From positions 1-64,000 of the forward strand of contig JAITSV010000053.1 in the NCBI GenBank assembly GCA_031287575.1: 64,000 nucleotides of DNA. The letters are read 5' to 3'. Numbering within the stretch: the first letter of the stretch is position 1; the number at the start of each line of letters is the position of its first letter. The notes under the pieces are model-generated. The model worked only from the letters and a program-made list of their open reading frames with translations, had not been told where the DNA came from and did not search any database. Shown piece after piece: positions 55,594-64,000 of this stretch. The translations under genes and the position numbers were made by a program. The stretch comes from Desulfovibrio sp. (GTDB lineage: Bacteria; Desulfobacterota; Desulfovibrionia; Desulfovibrionales; Desulfovibrionaceae).

Positions 55594-58500
55594 ATGATAT
55601 CGCGTTTCTTCATCCACCGCCCCATCTTCGCGTGCGTGATCTCCATCGTGATCATGCTGGCGGGGTTCATGGCCATGCGTGCGCTGCCCATCGCGCAGTA
55701 CCCGGAAATCGTTCCGCCGCAGGTCATCGTCTCCGCCACCTACCCCGGCGCCAGTCCCGAGGTCATCGCGGCCACGGTGGCCTCGCCGCTGGAGCAGCAG
55801 ATCAACGGCGTGGACGGCATGCTGTACATGAACTCGGTCAGCGCCGGTAACGGCCAGATGACCATTTCCGTGTCCTTCGCCGTGGGCACCGACCCCGACC
55901 AGGCCACCATCAACGTCAACAACCGCGTGCAGGCCGCCACGGCCTCGCTGCCGGAGGAAGTGCGCCGCCAGGGCGTCACCGTGACCAAGCGGTCGCCCTC
56001 CATCCTGCAGGTGGTGAACACCTTCTCGCCCGACGGACGCTACGATTCGGTCTACATCAGCAACTACGTCCTGGTGAACGTGGTGGACGAGCTCAAGCGC
56101 CTTCCGGGCGTGGGCGACGCCTCCATCTTCGGCGCCAAGGACTACTCCATGCGCATCTGGCTGCACCCGGACAAGCTGGCCCAGCTCAAGCTGACCCCCG
56201 GCGACGTGGCGCTGGCCATCCGCGAACAGAACGCCCAGTTCGCGGCGGGGCGCATCGGGCAGGAACCGTCCAGCAGCCCGCTGGAGCTGAACTACCTCGT
56301 CACCACCAAGGGACGCCTGACCACCCCCGAGGAATTCGAGAACATCATCCTGCGCGCCGAGCCGGACGGCTCCACCCTGCTGCTCAAGCACGTGGCCCGC
56401 GTGGAACTGGGCGCCAAGGACTACGACGTCCGCACCCAGCTCAACGGCAAGCCCACCGTGGCCGTCGGCGTGTTCCTCACGCCCGGCGCCAACGCGCTGG
56501 AAACGGCCGACCGCGTGGCCGCCAAGATGCAGGAGCTGTCGCAACGCTTCCCCGACGGCATCAGCTTCTCCATCCCCTACGACACCACCAAGTTCGTGCG
56601 CATCTCGATCAACGAGGTGGTGCACACCCTGGTGGAAGCCATGGTGCTGGTGTTCCTGGTGGTGTTCCTGTTCCTGCAGAACTGGCGGGCCACGCTCATC
56701 CCCTGCCTTGCGGTGCCGGTATCCATCGTGGGTACCTTCGCGGGCATGTACGCGCTGGGCTTCTCCATCAACACGCTGACATTGTTCGGTCTGGTGCTGG
56801 CCATCGGCATCGTGGTGGACGACGCCATCGTGGTGCTGGAAAACGTGGAACGCATCATGTCCTCCGAGCGGCTGACGCCGCGCAAGGCCACCATCAAGGC
56901 CATGGAGGAAGTGACCGGGCCGGTCATCGCCATCGTGCTGGTGCTGTGCTCGGTGTTCGTTCCCGTGGCCTTCATGGGCGGCCTTGCCGGGCAGATGTAC
57001 AAGCAGTTCGCCATCACCATCGCGGTGTCGGTGGTCATCTCGGGCCTGGTGGCCCTGACGCTGACCCCCGCCCTGTGCGCGCTGATGCTGAAGCCAGGCC
57101 AGCATGAGCCGCCCGCGTTCTTCCGCTGGTTCAACGCCTGGTTCGAACGCGTCACCCACCGCTATACCGGCGGGGTCACCTTCCTCATCCGCCGCACGGG
57201 CCTTGCGCTGGTGCTGTTCGCCTGCCTGGGCGGCGCCACCTGGCATCTCTTCCAGGTGGTGCCAGGCGGCCTTGCCCCGGACGAAGACCAGGGCTACATC
57301 ATCGGCCTGTCCATCCTGCCCGACGGGGCCAGCCTGCAACGCACCCGCGTGGTGGCCGACCTGATGGACAAGAGCCACATGGAAGACCCCCGCGTGGCCA
57401 ACCTGATCACCCTGACCGGCTACGACCTGCTGTCCGGGGTGCCCAAGCCCAACTTCGTCACCTCGTTCGTGCCGCTGAAGCCGTGGGACGAGCGCAAGGG
57501 CGCGGGCCAGTCGTCGTTCGACTACGCCCGCAAGGTGTTCGGCGTGGGCATGGGCGTGCCGGAAGGCATCGTGCTGGCCTTCAACCCGCCGCCCATCTCG
57601 GGCATGAGCAACACCGGCGGCTTCGAACTGTACGTGCAGAACCGCGGTGAAGGCGACAGCAAGGAACTTGCCGGCATGGTCGGCAAGCTCATCGCCGCCG
57701 CCTCCAAGCGGCCGGAACTGGCGGGCGTGCAGACCACCTTCAGCGCCAACGCCCCGCAGCTGTTCATCAGCCTGGACCGCAACAAGGCGAAAGCCCTGGG
57801 CGTGCCGGTGAACACCATCTTCGACACCATGCAGGCCACTTTTGGTGCCAGCTACATCAACGACTTCAACAAGTTCGGCCGCACCTTCAAGGTGCAGATG
57901 CAGTCAGAGGCCGACTTCCGCGCCCGCCCGGCGGACGTGGCCAACGTGTTCGTGCGGGCCACCTCGGGCGAGATGATTCCCCTCACCTCGCTGGTGGACG
58001 TGCAGGAAGTGACCGGCCCCGAGGTGGTGGAACGCTTCAACGTGTTCCCCGCCGCCAAGGTGGTGGGCGGTCCCGCCGCCGGGTACAGCTCCGGCCAGGC
58101 CATCGCGGCCGTCGAAGAGGTGGCGGCGGAGATCATGTCCCCGGAATACACCCTGGCCTGGTCCGGTTCCGCCTACCAGGAAAAGCAGACCGGCGGCTCG
58201 TCGTCGCTGGTGTTCGTGCTGGGCCTGGTCATGGTCTTCCTGATCCTGGCGGCGCAGTACGAAAAGTGGTCGCTGCCGCTGGCGGTCATCATGGCCGTGC
58301 CGTTCGCCCTGTTCGGGGCCATCTGCGCGGTGTGGCTGCGCGGGCTCGCCAACGACGTGTACCTGCAGATCTCGCTGGTCACGCTCATCGGCCTGGCGGC
58401 CAAGAACGCCATCCTCATCGTGGAGTTCGCGGTGATCAAGCGGCACGAGGGGCTTTCGCTGGTGGAATCGGCCATCGAGGCCGCCCGCCTGCGCTTCCGC

Positions 58501-58830
58501 CCCATCATCATGACCTCGCTGGCCTTCGTGCTGGGCTGCGTGCCGTTGGCCATCAGCACCGGCGCGGGCGCGGCCAGCCGCCACTCCATCGGCACCGGCG
58601 TCATCGGCGGGATGCTGGCGGCGACCTTCATCGCCACCTTCTTCATCCCCATGTTCTACCGGATGATCATGGGCATCAGCGAACGCATGCGCGGCACCGA
58701 GGCCATGCGCACCATGGCCGTGGGCAAGTACTGCGAAGAGGAACGCCACTCGGCCTTCGAAGACCTGCCGCCGGACGGCGCGGCGGGAGCGGGTGATGAC
58801 GCCTGCAACGAGGAGAAGCGCCATGACTAG
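55594..58830 (+). CDS. RND (HAE1/AcrB-type) multidrug efflux pump
   Basis: A 1078-residue proton-driven pump of twelve helices. It begins [18 protein letters not shown], followed by [14 protein letters not shown] and [16 protein letters not shown]. In helix 4, [16 protein letters not shown] carries the paired Asp of proton relay, and in helix 10, [15 protein letters not shown] carries the Lys. These match AcrB D407/D408 and K940. It is slightly longer than AcrB because of a polar C-terminal tail. It exports drugs, dyes, bile salts or solvents together with the adaptor and channel. Its stop overlaps the next start by 8 bp. Confidence 0.96.
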   Translation: MISRFFIHRPIFACVISIVIMLAGFMAMRALPIAQYPEIVPPQVIVSATYPGASPEVIAATVASPLEQQINGVDGMLYMNSVSAGNGQMTISVSFAVGTDPDQATINVNNRVQAATASLPEEVRRQGVTVTKRSPSILQVVNTFSPDGRYDSVYISNYVLVNVVDELKRLPGVGDASIFGAKDYSMRIWLHPDKLAQLKLTPGDVALAIREQNAQFAAGRIGQEPSSSPLELNYLVTTKGRLTTPEEFENIILRAEPDGSTLLLKHVARVELGAKDYDVRTQLNGKPTVAVGVFLTPGANALETADRVAAKMQELSQRFPDGISFSIPYDTTKFVRISINEVVHTLVEAMVLVFLVVFLFLQNWRATLIPCLAVPVSIVGTFAGMYALGFSINTLTLFGLVLAIGIVVDDAIVVLENVERIMSSERLTPRKATIKAMEEVTGPVIAIVLVLCSVFVPVAFMGGLAGQMYKQFAITIAVSVVISGLVALTLTPALCALMLKPGQHEPPAFFRWFNAWFERVTHRYTGGVTFLIRRTGLALVLFACLGGATWHLFQVVPGGLAPDEDQGYIIGLSILPDGASLQRTRVVADLMDKSHMEDPRVANLITLTGYDLLSGVPKPNFVTSFVPLKPWDERKGAGQSSFDYARKVFGVGMGVPEGIVLAFNPPPISGMSNTGGFELYVQNRGEGDSKELAGMVGKLIAAASKRPELAGVQTTFSANAPQLFISLDRNKAKALGVPVNTIFDTMQATFGASYINDFNKFGRTFKVQMQSEADFRARPADVANVFVRATSGEMIPLTSLVDVQEVTGPEVVERFNVFPAAKVVGGPAAGYSSGQAIAAVEEVAAEIMSPEYTLAWSGSAYQEKQTGGSSSLVFVLGLVMVFLILAAQYEKWSLPLAVIMAVPFALFGAICAVWLRGLANDVYLQISLVTLIGLAAKNAILIVEFAVIKRHEGLSLVESAIEAARLRFRPIIMTSLAFVLGCVPLAISTGAGAASRHSIGTGVIGGMLAATFIATFFIPMFYRMIMGISERMRGTEAMRTMAVGKYCEEERHSAFEDLPPDGAAGAGDDACNEEKRHD

Positions 58831-60361
58831 CCTTCAGGGCTTCGCACATACCCGGACACGGCGGACCACGCCCCCGCTGCTGGCGAAAACGCTGGCGAGG
58901 GCGCTGTCGGCGGTTCTGCTGGCGGCCACGCTGGCCGGATGCTCCTTCGGCCCCGACCACGCCCGGCCCGCCATGGATATGCCCGACGCCTGGCGCGCGG
59001 GCACGGCCGACGCGGGAACCGTGCAGGACGGCTGGTGGAAGGGCTTCGACGACCCGGCACTGGATGCCCTGGTCACCGCCGCGCTGGACCACAACCGCGA
59101 CCTGGCCAAAGCCATCGCCAACGTGGACGAGGCCCGCGCCCAGCTTGGTCTTGCCCGGGCCAACCAGATGCCCCGGCTGGACGCGCAGGGCGCATCGCAA
59201 CGCCAGCGCTATTCGCTGAACAGCTTCAACTCGTTCGATGAATCCACCCGCGTGCAGGACCTGCACAACGCGGGCGGCACCCTGTCGTACGAAGTGGACC
59301 TGTGGGGCCGCTACCGGCGCGCCAGCGAGGCGGCGCGGGCCGACCTGCTGTCCACCGTGGCCGCGCGCGACACCGTGCGCCTGTCCCTGGTCTCCGAGGT
59401 GGCGCGCACCTACTTCGACCTGCGCGCCTACGACCAGCAGCTCCAGATCGCCCGCAACACGCTGGCCTCGCGCGAATCCACGCAGGAACTGCGCAAGGTG
59501 CGCCACGAACTGGGCCTGACCAGCGAACTGGACTACCGCCAGGCCGAGGCGGAGGCCGCGTCCGCCCGGTCCAGCGTGCATTCGCTGGAAAACAGCGTCT
59601 CCGCCACGGAAACGGCGCTGGCCGTGCTGACCGGCAGAAGCCCGCGCGACATCGTGACCGGCGCCGTGCAACGCGGCCTGGCCGTGGACACCGTGCCCGT
59701 GCCCCCCAGCGTGCCCGCCGGGCTGCCTTCGGCCCTGCTGGAACGCCGACCGGACCTGGCGCAGGCGGAACAACAGCTGGCGGCCGCCAGCGCGCGCATC
59801 GGCGTGGCCAAGGCGGCCTACTTCCCGTCCATCTCGCTTACCGGCCTGCTGGGCTATGAAAGCAGCGACCTGACGCGGCTGTTCACGGGCCCGTCGGGCA
59901 CGTGGCAGTATGCGGGCAGCGTGACCATGCCCATCTTCGACTTTGGCCGGATCAAGGCCGGGGTGGAAGCGGCGGAAGCGCGCCAGCGCGCCGCGCTGGC
60001 CGGATACGAAAAGGCCGTGCAGGATGCCTTCCGCGAGGCGCAGAACGCCCTTGTGGCCAACCGCAAGGCCCGCGAGGTGGTGGACGCGCAGACCACGCAG
60101 GTGGAGGCGTTGCGCCGCTCGCTGCGCCTGGCCAAACTGCGCTACGACAACGGCTATTCCAGCTACCTCGAGGTGCTGGACGCCGAACGCAGCCTGTTCC
60201 AGGCCGAGGTTTCGCTGGCATCCGCCCGGCGCGACCAGCTGACGGCGGTGGTGGACGTCTACCGTGCCCTGGGCGGCGGCTGGGGGGGCATTGCCCGACA
60301 GGCTGAAGAAGCTCCCAACGCCACGGCTCAGGCCGAAAAGCCGGTGGCGGCCGCGCAATGA
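58823..60361 (+). CDS. NodT-family outer-membrane efflux lipoprotein
   Basis: A 512-residue TolC-like channel with a lipobox LLAATLAGC near 42. Two repeats of the OEP domain follow ([72 protein letters not shown]). Three copies form an outer-membrane barrel with a periplasmic tunnel. GAGGAGAAG upstream supports ATG 58823. It overlaps the pump gene by 8 bp and the MarR gene by 4 bp, so all are made in balanced amounts. Confidence 0.94.
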   Translation: MTSLQGFAHTRTRRTTPPLLAKTLARALSAVLLAATLAGCSFGPDHARPAMDMPDAWRAGTADAGTVQDGWWKGFDDPALDALVTAALDHNRDLAKAIANVDEARAQLGLARANQMPRLDAQGASQRQRYSLNSFNSFDESTRVQDLHNAGGTLSYEVDLWGRYRRASEAARADLLSTVAARDTVRLSLVSEVARTYFDLRAYDQQLQIARNTLASRESTQELRKVRHELGLTSELDYRQAEAEAASARSSVHSLENSVSATETALAVLTGRSPRDIVTGAVQRGLAVDTVPVPPSVPAGLPSALLERRPDLAQAEQQLAAASARIGVAKAAYFPSISLTGLLGYESSDLTRLFTGPSGTWQYAGSVTMPIFDFGRIKAGVEAAEARQRAALAGYEKAVQDAFREAQNALVANRKAREVVDAQTTQVEALRRSLRLAKLRYDNGYSSYLEVLDAERSLFQAEVSLASARRDQLTAVVDVYRALGGGWGGIARQAEEAPNATAQAEKPVAAAQ

Positions 60362-60879
60362 GCGACTGCCGTCGCTGCCGTGTCGACCGTGCCGAGCGCC
60401 ATGGCGCGCACGGTTTCGGTCACACCGTAAAGGAACTGGCCCGCGCCTGGCGGGCCGAGTTCGACCGGCGTTTCCGCCCCATGGGCCTGTCCGACACCAG
60501 TTGGGTGGTCATCTGGCTGCTGTCCGAACACGGCACGCTGCCGCAGGGCCGCGTGGCCGAACTGCTGGGCGTGGAAGGCCCCACCCTGGTGCGCCTGCTG
60601 GACCGCATGGAAAAGGAGGGCTGGGTGCGCCGCCAACCGTCGGAAACGGACCGCCGGGTGAAACTGGTGGCCCTGACCGACCAGGCCCGCCCGGTCTACG
60701 ACGCCATGCTGGACATCGGCTTTGCCCTGCGGGACGAACTGATGGACGGCATCCCCGAAGAGCACGTGGCCATCGCCCACGCGGTGATGCTGCGCCTGCT
60801 GGATAAACTGAACGGGCTGGATGCCCCGGGCGGAGGCGAGGCGGAGTGCGCCCCCTGCCGCCACGAAACCACGGACTGA
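60358..60879 (+). CDS. MarR family regulator of the efflux operon
   Basis: A 173-residue regulator starting inside the channel-gene stop (ATGA). The winged helix shows TSWVVIWLLSEHGTLPQGRVAELLGV (cited as WLLSEHGTLPQGRVAE), PTLVRLLDRMEKEGWV, and the wing SETDRRVKLVALT. N-terminal CRRC and C-terminal CAPC cysteine pairs are unusual and may sense oxidants or metals. Likely feedback control of the operon. Confidence 0.9.
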   Translation: MSDCRRCRVDRAERHGAHGFGHTVKELARAWRAEFDRRFRPMGLSDTSWVVIWLLSEHGTLPQGRVAELLGVEGPTLVRLLDRMEKEGWVRRQPSETDRRVKLVALTDQARPVYDAMLDIGFALRDELMDGIPEEHVAIAHAVMLRLLDKLNGLDAPGGGEAECAPCRHETTD

Positions 60880-60921
60880 CGAAGCCCCCCGATCCGGGGC
60901 ACGCCCCCCCCCCGACACTGC

Positions 60922-60957
60922 AATGGCCCGGCTTCCCACGGAAGAAACCGGGCCATT
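60922..60957 (+). terminator. Terminator-like hairpin after the efflux operon
   Basis: AATGGCCCGG (60922-60931) pairs with CCGGGCCATT (60948-60957). No T run; CCCTTGCTG follows. Confidence 0.55.
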
Positions 60958-61084
60958 CCCTTGCTGTACAGGATGCGGGTGCGAATGCTAATGCACAGCC
61001 ACCGACAGACGGCCCTCATTCAGGCAGCGCCTTGATTCGCAAGTCGCTGCATGAATATCATGTACGGTTCGTGGAGACGTTGTC

Positions 61085-62098
61085 ATGGGCGAACGCCTTC
61101 CCTACATTGATTTCTTGAAAGTCATCGCATGCATAGCCGTCATAAACCTGCATTGCACATCGCCGTGGGTTACGAATTTCCTCGGCACCCCCCTTTGGTT
61201 CATCGCAATGCTGGATGCAATATTCACGCATCTTGCCGTACCAATGTTCTTCATGCTCGCTGGTGCAGTCATACCGAAGCGCACCATCATCCTTCGCGAG
61301 CACTACAGAAAGGTTTTTTTCAGATATATTCTCCCAACATTTGCGTGCCTTGTCCTCTATAAAATCCTCGGCATACTTCTTCTCGGGCAAAAAACAATTT
61401 TTGAAGGCGTACTTTACAGTCTTGAACGAAACCCCGGTTTTCATCTGTGGTTTATGTGGATATATATAGGGTACATGCTCGTTTTCCCTGCACTTGTCGC
61501 CATTGCAAAGGATGATGGCGCGCGCACCGTGTTTTTCAACGTCGGGTTCATCTACACGTTCATCGTGCCACTGCTTTCCAGCGCCTTCGATCTTCGTTTT
61601 CCTGCCACGAATGTCTTGTTTACGGTTTACGGATTTTATTTCATTGCAGGGAACCATCTTGCTGTAATGAAGAAACAATTCGACCCCAAATTGCTTCTCA
61701 AGATTCTGGCAGCCATGTCCGCCATAACATATGCCTTCGCCACGTTATCATCGCATGGCGACACAATCTATACCGCTAAATTCCTTACCGCGAATTCAAT
61801 GCTCATATTCATAAATACATCATTGGTATTTTTAATCTTCAAATCCTACATCACATCGCAGAATACCATCATATCATTTCTCTCGAAACATACATTCAAC
61901 ATATATCTCCTGCATATATCCTTCTTTCTGAAACCATTCTCGTTTCTTGCCTTCCCCATGGTCAACATGAAAGGACTTCTTGGAAGCATTTTCTTTACCG
62001 CGCCTGTAACTTTTTTACTCTGCCTGGCAACAAGCTGCACGCTTGTTGCGGCAAAGACCCTGCTGCACCGCAAATTTTTTCTGGATGACGCGGCGTGA
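61085..62098 (+). CDS. Membrane-bound acyltransferase 3 family protein, low GC
   Basis: A 337-residue protein with about ten membrane helices. RLPYIDFLKVIACIAVINLH is the acyltransferase 3 start (Arg/Asp near the first helix, His near the end of the patch), and HLWFMWIYIGYMLVFP and FNIYLLHISFF are further landmarks. Members add acetyl or other acyl groups to surface sugars or peptides. Base composition is far more AT-rich than all neighbours, and codon use differs accordingly, so the gene was probably acquired. GGAGA lies 8 nt before ATG 61085. No sugar-synthesis genes are adjacent. Confidence 0.87.
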   Translation: MGERLPYIDFLKVIACIAVINLHCTSPWVTNFLGTPLWFIAMLDAIFTHLAVPMFFMLAGAVIPKRTIILREHYRKVFFRYILPTFACLVLYKILGILLLGQKTIFEGVLYSLERNPGFHLWFMWIYIGYMLVFPALVAIAKDDGARTVFFNVGFIYTFIVPLLSSAFDLRFPATNVLFTVYGFYFIAGNHLAVMKKQFDPKLLLKILAAMSAITYAFATLSSHGDTIYTAKFLTANSMLIFINTSLVFLIFKSYITSQNTIISFLSKHTFNIYLLHISFFLKPFSFLAFPMVNMKGLLGSIFFTAPVTFLLCLATSCTLVAAKTLLHRKFFLDDAA

Positions 62099-62205
62099 AG
62101 ACAGACATGCACGCTCATGCGCACACCAAAACAGCCATGGCGGTGTAACGGAGCAGGGAATAGGCGGGGTACGCCAACCCGCCCCACTTCTGCACAGACA
62201 ATGAC

Positions 62206-62253
62206 GAACAGGACGGCCCGGCATTCCCATGGGAATGCCGGGCCGTTCTGTTC
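62206..62253. terminator. 48-bp near-perfect palindrome, bidirectional terminator
   Basis: It is centred on CCCATGGG, with 24-bp arms paired throughout except for one G-U. It lies between convergent genes (acyltransferase and the small membrane protein). Confidence 0.75.
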
Positions 62254-62333
62254 GCCATGCAGGCTTGCGGGCAACGGGACCTGGTCCGCCGCCCCTCCAC
62301 ATGCCGTGAGGCTCCGGCGCGGTCCGTACCCTT

Positions 62334-62510
62334 CTATTTGGGCAGGCCGCCCAGCACGCCACCGACCATGGCGACCGCCGCGCCCACCACGCAGACGATG
62401 GCCACTGTTTTGGCCTTGGGGTCACCGGCCTTGTGGCGCTTCCACGCCACGAACGCCTGATACCACAGCCACGCGCCGAGCACGGTCAGAATCATGGGAA
62501 TGACGGGCAT
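62334..62510 (-). CDS. Small membrane protein
   Basis: A 58-residue protein with two hydrophobic helices (MILTVLGAWLWYQAFVAW and VAIVCVVGAAVAMVGGVLGG) joined by a basic stretch KRHKAGDPKAKT. Unknown function. AAGGAGG precedes ATG 62510, which is strong evidence for a real gene. Confidence 0.75.
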   Translation of the reverse strand: MPVIPMILTVLGAWLWYQAFVAWKRHKAGDPKAKTVAIVCVVGAAVAMVGGVLGGLPK

Positions 62511-62588
62511 GGGGCCTCCTTTGGAAAGGTCCGTTAATTCGCTGCGGATACGGTCCGGTGCGAGGCTGCGGACATGGCGCCCCCAAGA

Positions 62589-62630
62589 ATGCGGCACCGG
62601 ACATGCGGCACCGGACATGCGGCACCGGAC
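62589..62630. repeat. 14-bp tandem repeat, three copies
   Basis: ATGCGGCACCGGAC three times, perfect. It lies in the gap between the small membrane gene and the second efflux channel gene. Confidence 0.95.
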
Positions 62631-62708
62631 GGTGCGCCGTCATGGCACGGAGCGCGCCGCCGCGCAAGCCTCTTCGGGGGCATGGCCGTTGCCGTGCCGC
62701 CAGCAGGA

Positions 62709-64000
62709 TCACTGCCGCGGGGCCTGCCCGGCGGTCCGGGTTACCGAAGCCGCGCCGGACGCCTCACTGCCCGTCGGCGCCACAGCCGGGTCCGCGCCCG
62801 CATCAGGTCCGGCCCCCGCAATCCCCTCAACCCAGCCGCCGCCCAGGGACTTGTACAGCGACACCAGTTGCAGCAGCACGCCGGAACGGCTGCGGGCAAG
62901 GGCTTCCTCCACCTCCAGTTGGCGGCGCTCGGCGTCCAGCACGGTCAGCAGGTCGTCCACGCCTTCCGCGTAGCGCACCTTGGCCAGCCGGGTGGCCTCG
63001 GCCTGCGCCTCCAGCGAACGGGACAGCCGCTCGCGCTCCACGAAGGATTCGGCGTAGCGGGCCAGCGAGGTTTCCACCTCCTCGAAGGCCACCAGCACGG
63101 TCTTGCGCCAGCGTTCCAGGGTGGCCTCGCGCCGGGCCTCCAGCGCGGCCACGGCCGCGCGGGTGCGCCCGCCCTCGAAGATGGCCCAGCGAACGCCGGG
63201 CATGATGGTCCAGGCGCGGCTGTCGTCGCGGAACAGGTCGGAAAAATGGATGCTGTTCAGCCCGTACGAGCCGGTGAGCGAGAACTTGGGAAACAGGTCC
63301 GCCTCGCGCTGGCCGATGTCGGCCGTGGCCGCGTGCAGTTCATGCTCAACCCTGCGGATGTCCGGACGGCGCAGCAACAGGTCCGAGGGGAGCCCCACGG
63401 GCACCAGGTCGGGCACGGAGGGCAGGGGCGTACGTGGGGCCAGCCGGTCGCGCAGGGCCGCCGGGGGCTGGCCGCACAACACGCCCAGTCGGTGGATGGA
63501 GGCGTCGGTGGAGGCACGCAACGGGGGCACCAGGGCTTCGGTGCGCCGCAACTGGGCCTCGGCCTGCAGCACGTTCATGTCGCTGGCCACGCCCACGTCG
63601 CGGCGCAGCCGCACCAGTTCCAGGGTACGGCGCTGGGCGTCGGCGTTGCGTTCGGCCACGTCCAGCCGGGCCTGCGCGCCGCGCAGTTCCACGTAGGCGC
63701 GGGCCGTTTCCGCCGCCACCGAAAGCAGCACGTCGGACAATCCGGCTTCCGCCGCCTGCTGCCGCGCGCGGGCCGCTTCCACGCCGCGCCGGGCACCGCC
63801 GAAAATGTCGATTTCCCACCGCGCGTCGAACCCGGCCTGGTACAGGTCGTTTTCCACTGGCATGTTGGCCATTTCCAGCGATTGCCCGGTGAGCGTGTTG
63901 CTGCTCACCCGGCTGCGCTCGTAGCTGCCGCCCGCCGCCGCCTCGGGCAGCAACGCGCCACGGGCCACGCCCACCACGGCGCGGGCCTCTCGCAGGTTGG
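62709..64000 (-). CDS. NodT-family outer-membrane efflux channel, 5' end outside window
   Basis: At least 430 residues of a TolC-like channel. ARWEIDIFGGARRGVEAARAR, DLLLRRPDIRRVEHEL, FPKFSLTGSYGL, AIFEGGRTRAAV and KVRYAEGVDDLLTVLDAERR are the OEP landmarks. The N-terminus and lipobox, if any, lie beyond position 64000. The tail after YKSLGGGWVEG is low-complexity. It differs clearly in sequence from the channel at 58823. A second efflux system probably continues to the right. Confidence 0.92.
   Translation of the reverse strand, partial: NLREARAVVGVARGALLPEAAAGGSYERSRVSSNTLTGQSLEMANMPVENDLYQAGFDARWEIDIFGGARRGVEAARARQQAAEAGLSDVLLSVAAETARAYVELRGAQARLDVAERNADAQRRTLELVRLRRDVGVASDMNVLQAEAQLRRTEALVPPLRASTDASIHRLGVLCGQPPAALRDRLAPRTPLPSVPDLVPVGLPSDLLLRRPDIRRVEHELHAATADIGQREADLFPKFSLTGSYGLNSIHFSDLFRDDSRAWTIMPGVRWAIFEGGRTRAAVAALEARREATLERWRKTVLVAFEEVETSLARYAESFVERERLSRSLEAQAEATRLAKVRYAEGVDDLLTVLDAERRQLEVEEALARSRSGVLLQLVSLYKSLGGGWVEGIAGAGPDAGADPAVAPTGSEASGAASVTRTAGQAPRQ

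Noticed and set aside
62589..62630. Possible CRISPR repeats
   Set aside because: The units are directly adjacent with no spacers, so this is a simple tandem repeat.

Overview
The window is high-GC bacterial DNA. Its gene content points to a sulfate reducer of the Desulfovibrionaceae (Desulfovibrio or Nitratidesulfovibrio type): a flavodiiron rubredoxin:oxygen oxidoreductase, a large FAD/Fe-S D-lactate dehydrogenase with CCG domains, two DUF169 proteins, a TauE/SafE exporter, a two-CW cysteine motif in a sensor kinase, and a probable selenoprotein. The organism is inferred from content, not from a marker gene. No rRNA, tRNA or CRISPR array was found.

Layout. 0-12.1 kb: an amphi-Trp domain protein; a leftward LysE exporter/AraC regulator pair; a DUF1998-type helicase whose frame runs through two GC-rich repeat copies into an RNase H-like exonuclease; the D-lactate dehydrogenase; and a leftward permease/DUF1980 pair with a His/Cys-rich loop. 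13-24 kb: DUF169, TauE exporter, membrane protein, PhnD-like binding protein, hybrid-type sensor kinase (no receiver), single-domain response regulator, PEP/pyruvate-binding protein and a phosphatase. Most are tightly packed and three junctions are ATGA or equivalent overlaps, so this reads as one signalling cluster. 24-32.7 kb: a DJ-1/PfpI protein, malate synthase G, a chemoreceptor, a small heat-shock protein with a Fur-like box upstream, and the flavodiiron protein. Between the first two lies a 374-bp element with terminal inverted repeats.

33-45 kb: a SAM methyltransferase with two in-frame TGA codons (candidate double selenoprotein), a CsaA-like protein, a hydantoinase-type protein, a possible T6SS peptidoglycan hydrolase with an overlapping secreted partner (effector/immunity-like, partly AT-rich), a MocR regulator divergent from AzlC/AzlD, and a DsbA-like protein. 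45-53 kb: a 1.3-kb gene-poor stretch with three stacked GCACA inverted repeats, DUF523, class I aldolase, a bifunctional OlsF-like acyltransferase, DksA/TraR, a MarR regulator that looks leaderless, and a second DUF169 protein. 53-64 kb: a TetR regulator, then a complete RND efflux operon (adaptor, pump, outer-membrane factor, MarR), a low-GC acyltransferase, a small membrane protein, and a second outer-membrane factor cut by the window edge.

Two genome-style features recur. One is a family of GC-rich hairpin spacers, one copy of which sits in frame inside the helicase. The other is short tandem repeats of 9-15 bp in about three copies, both between genes and in low-complexity protein segments.
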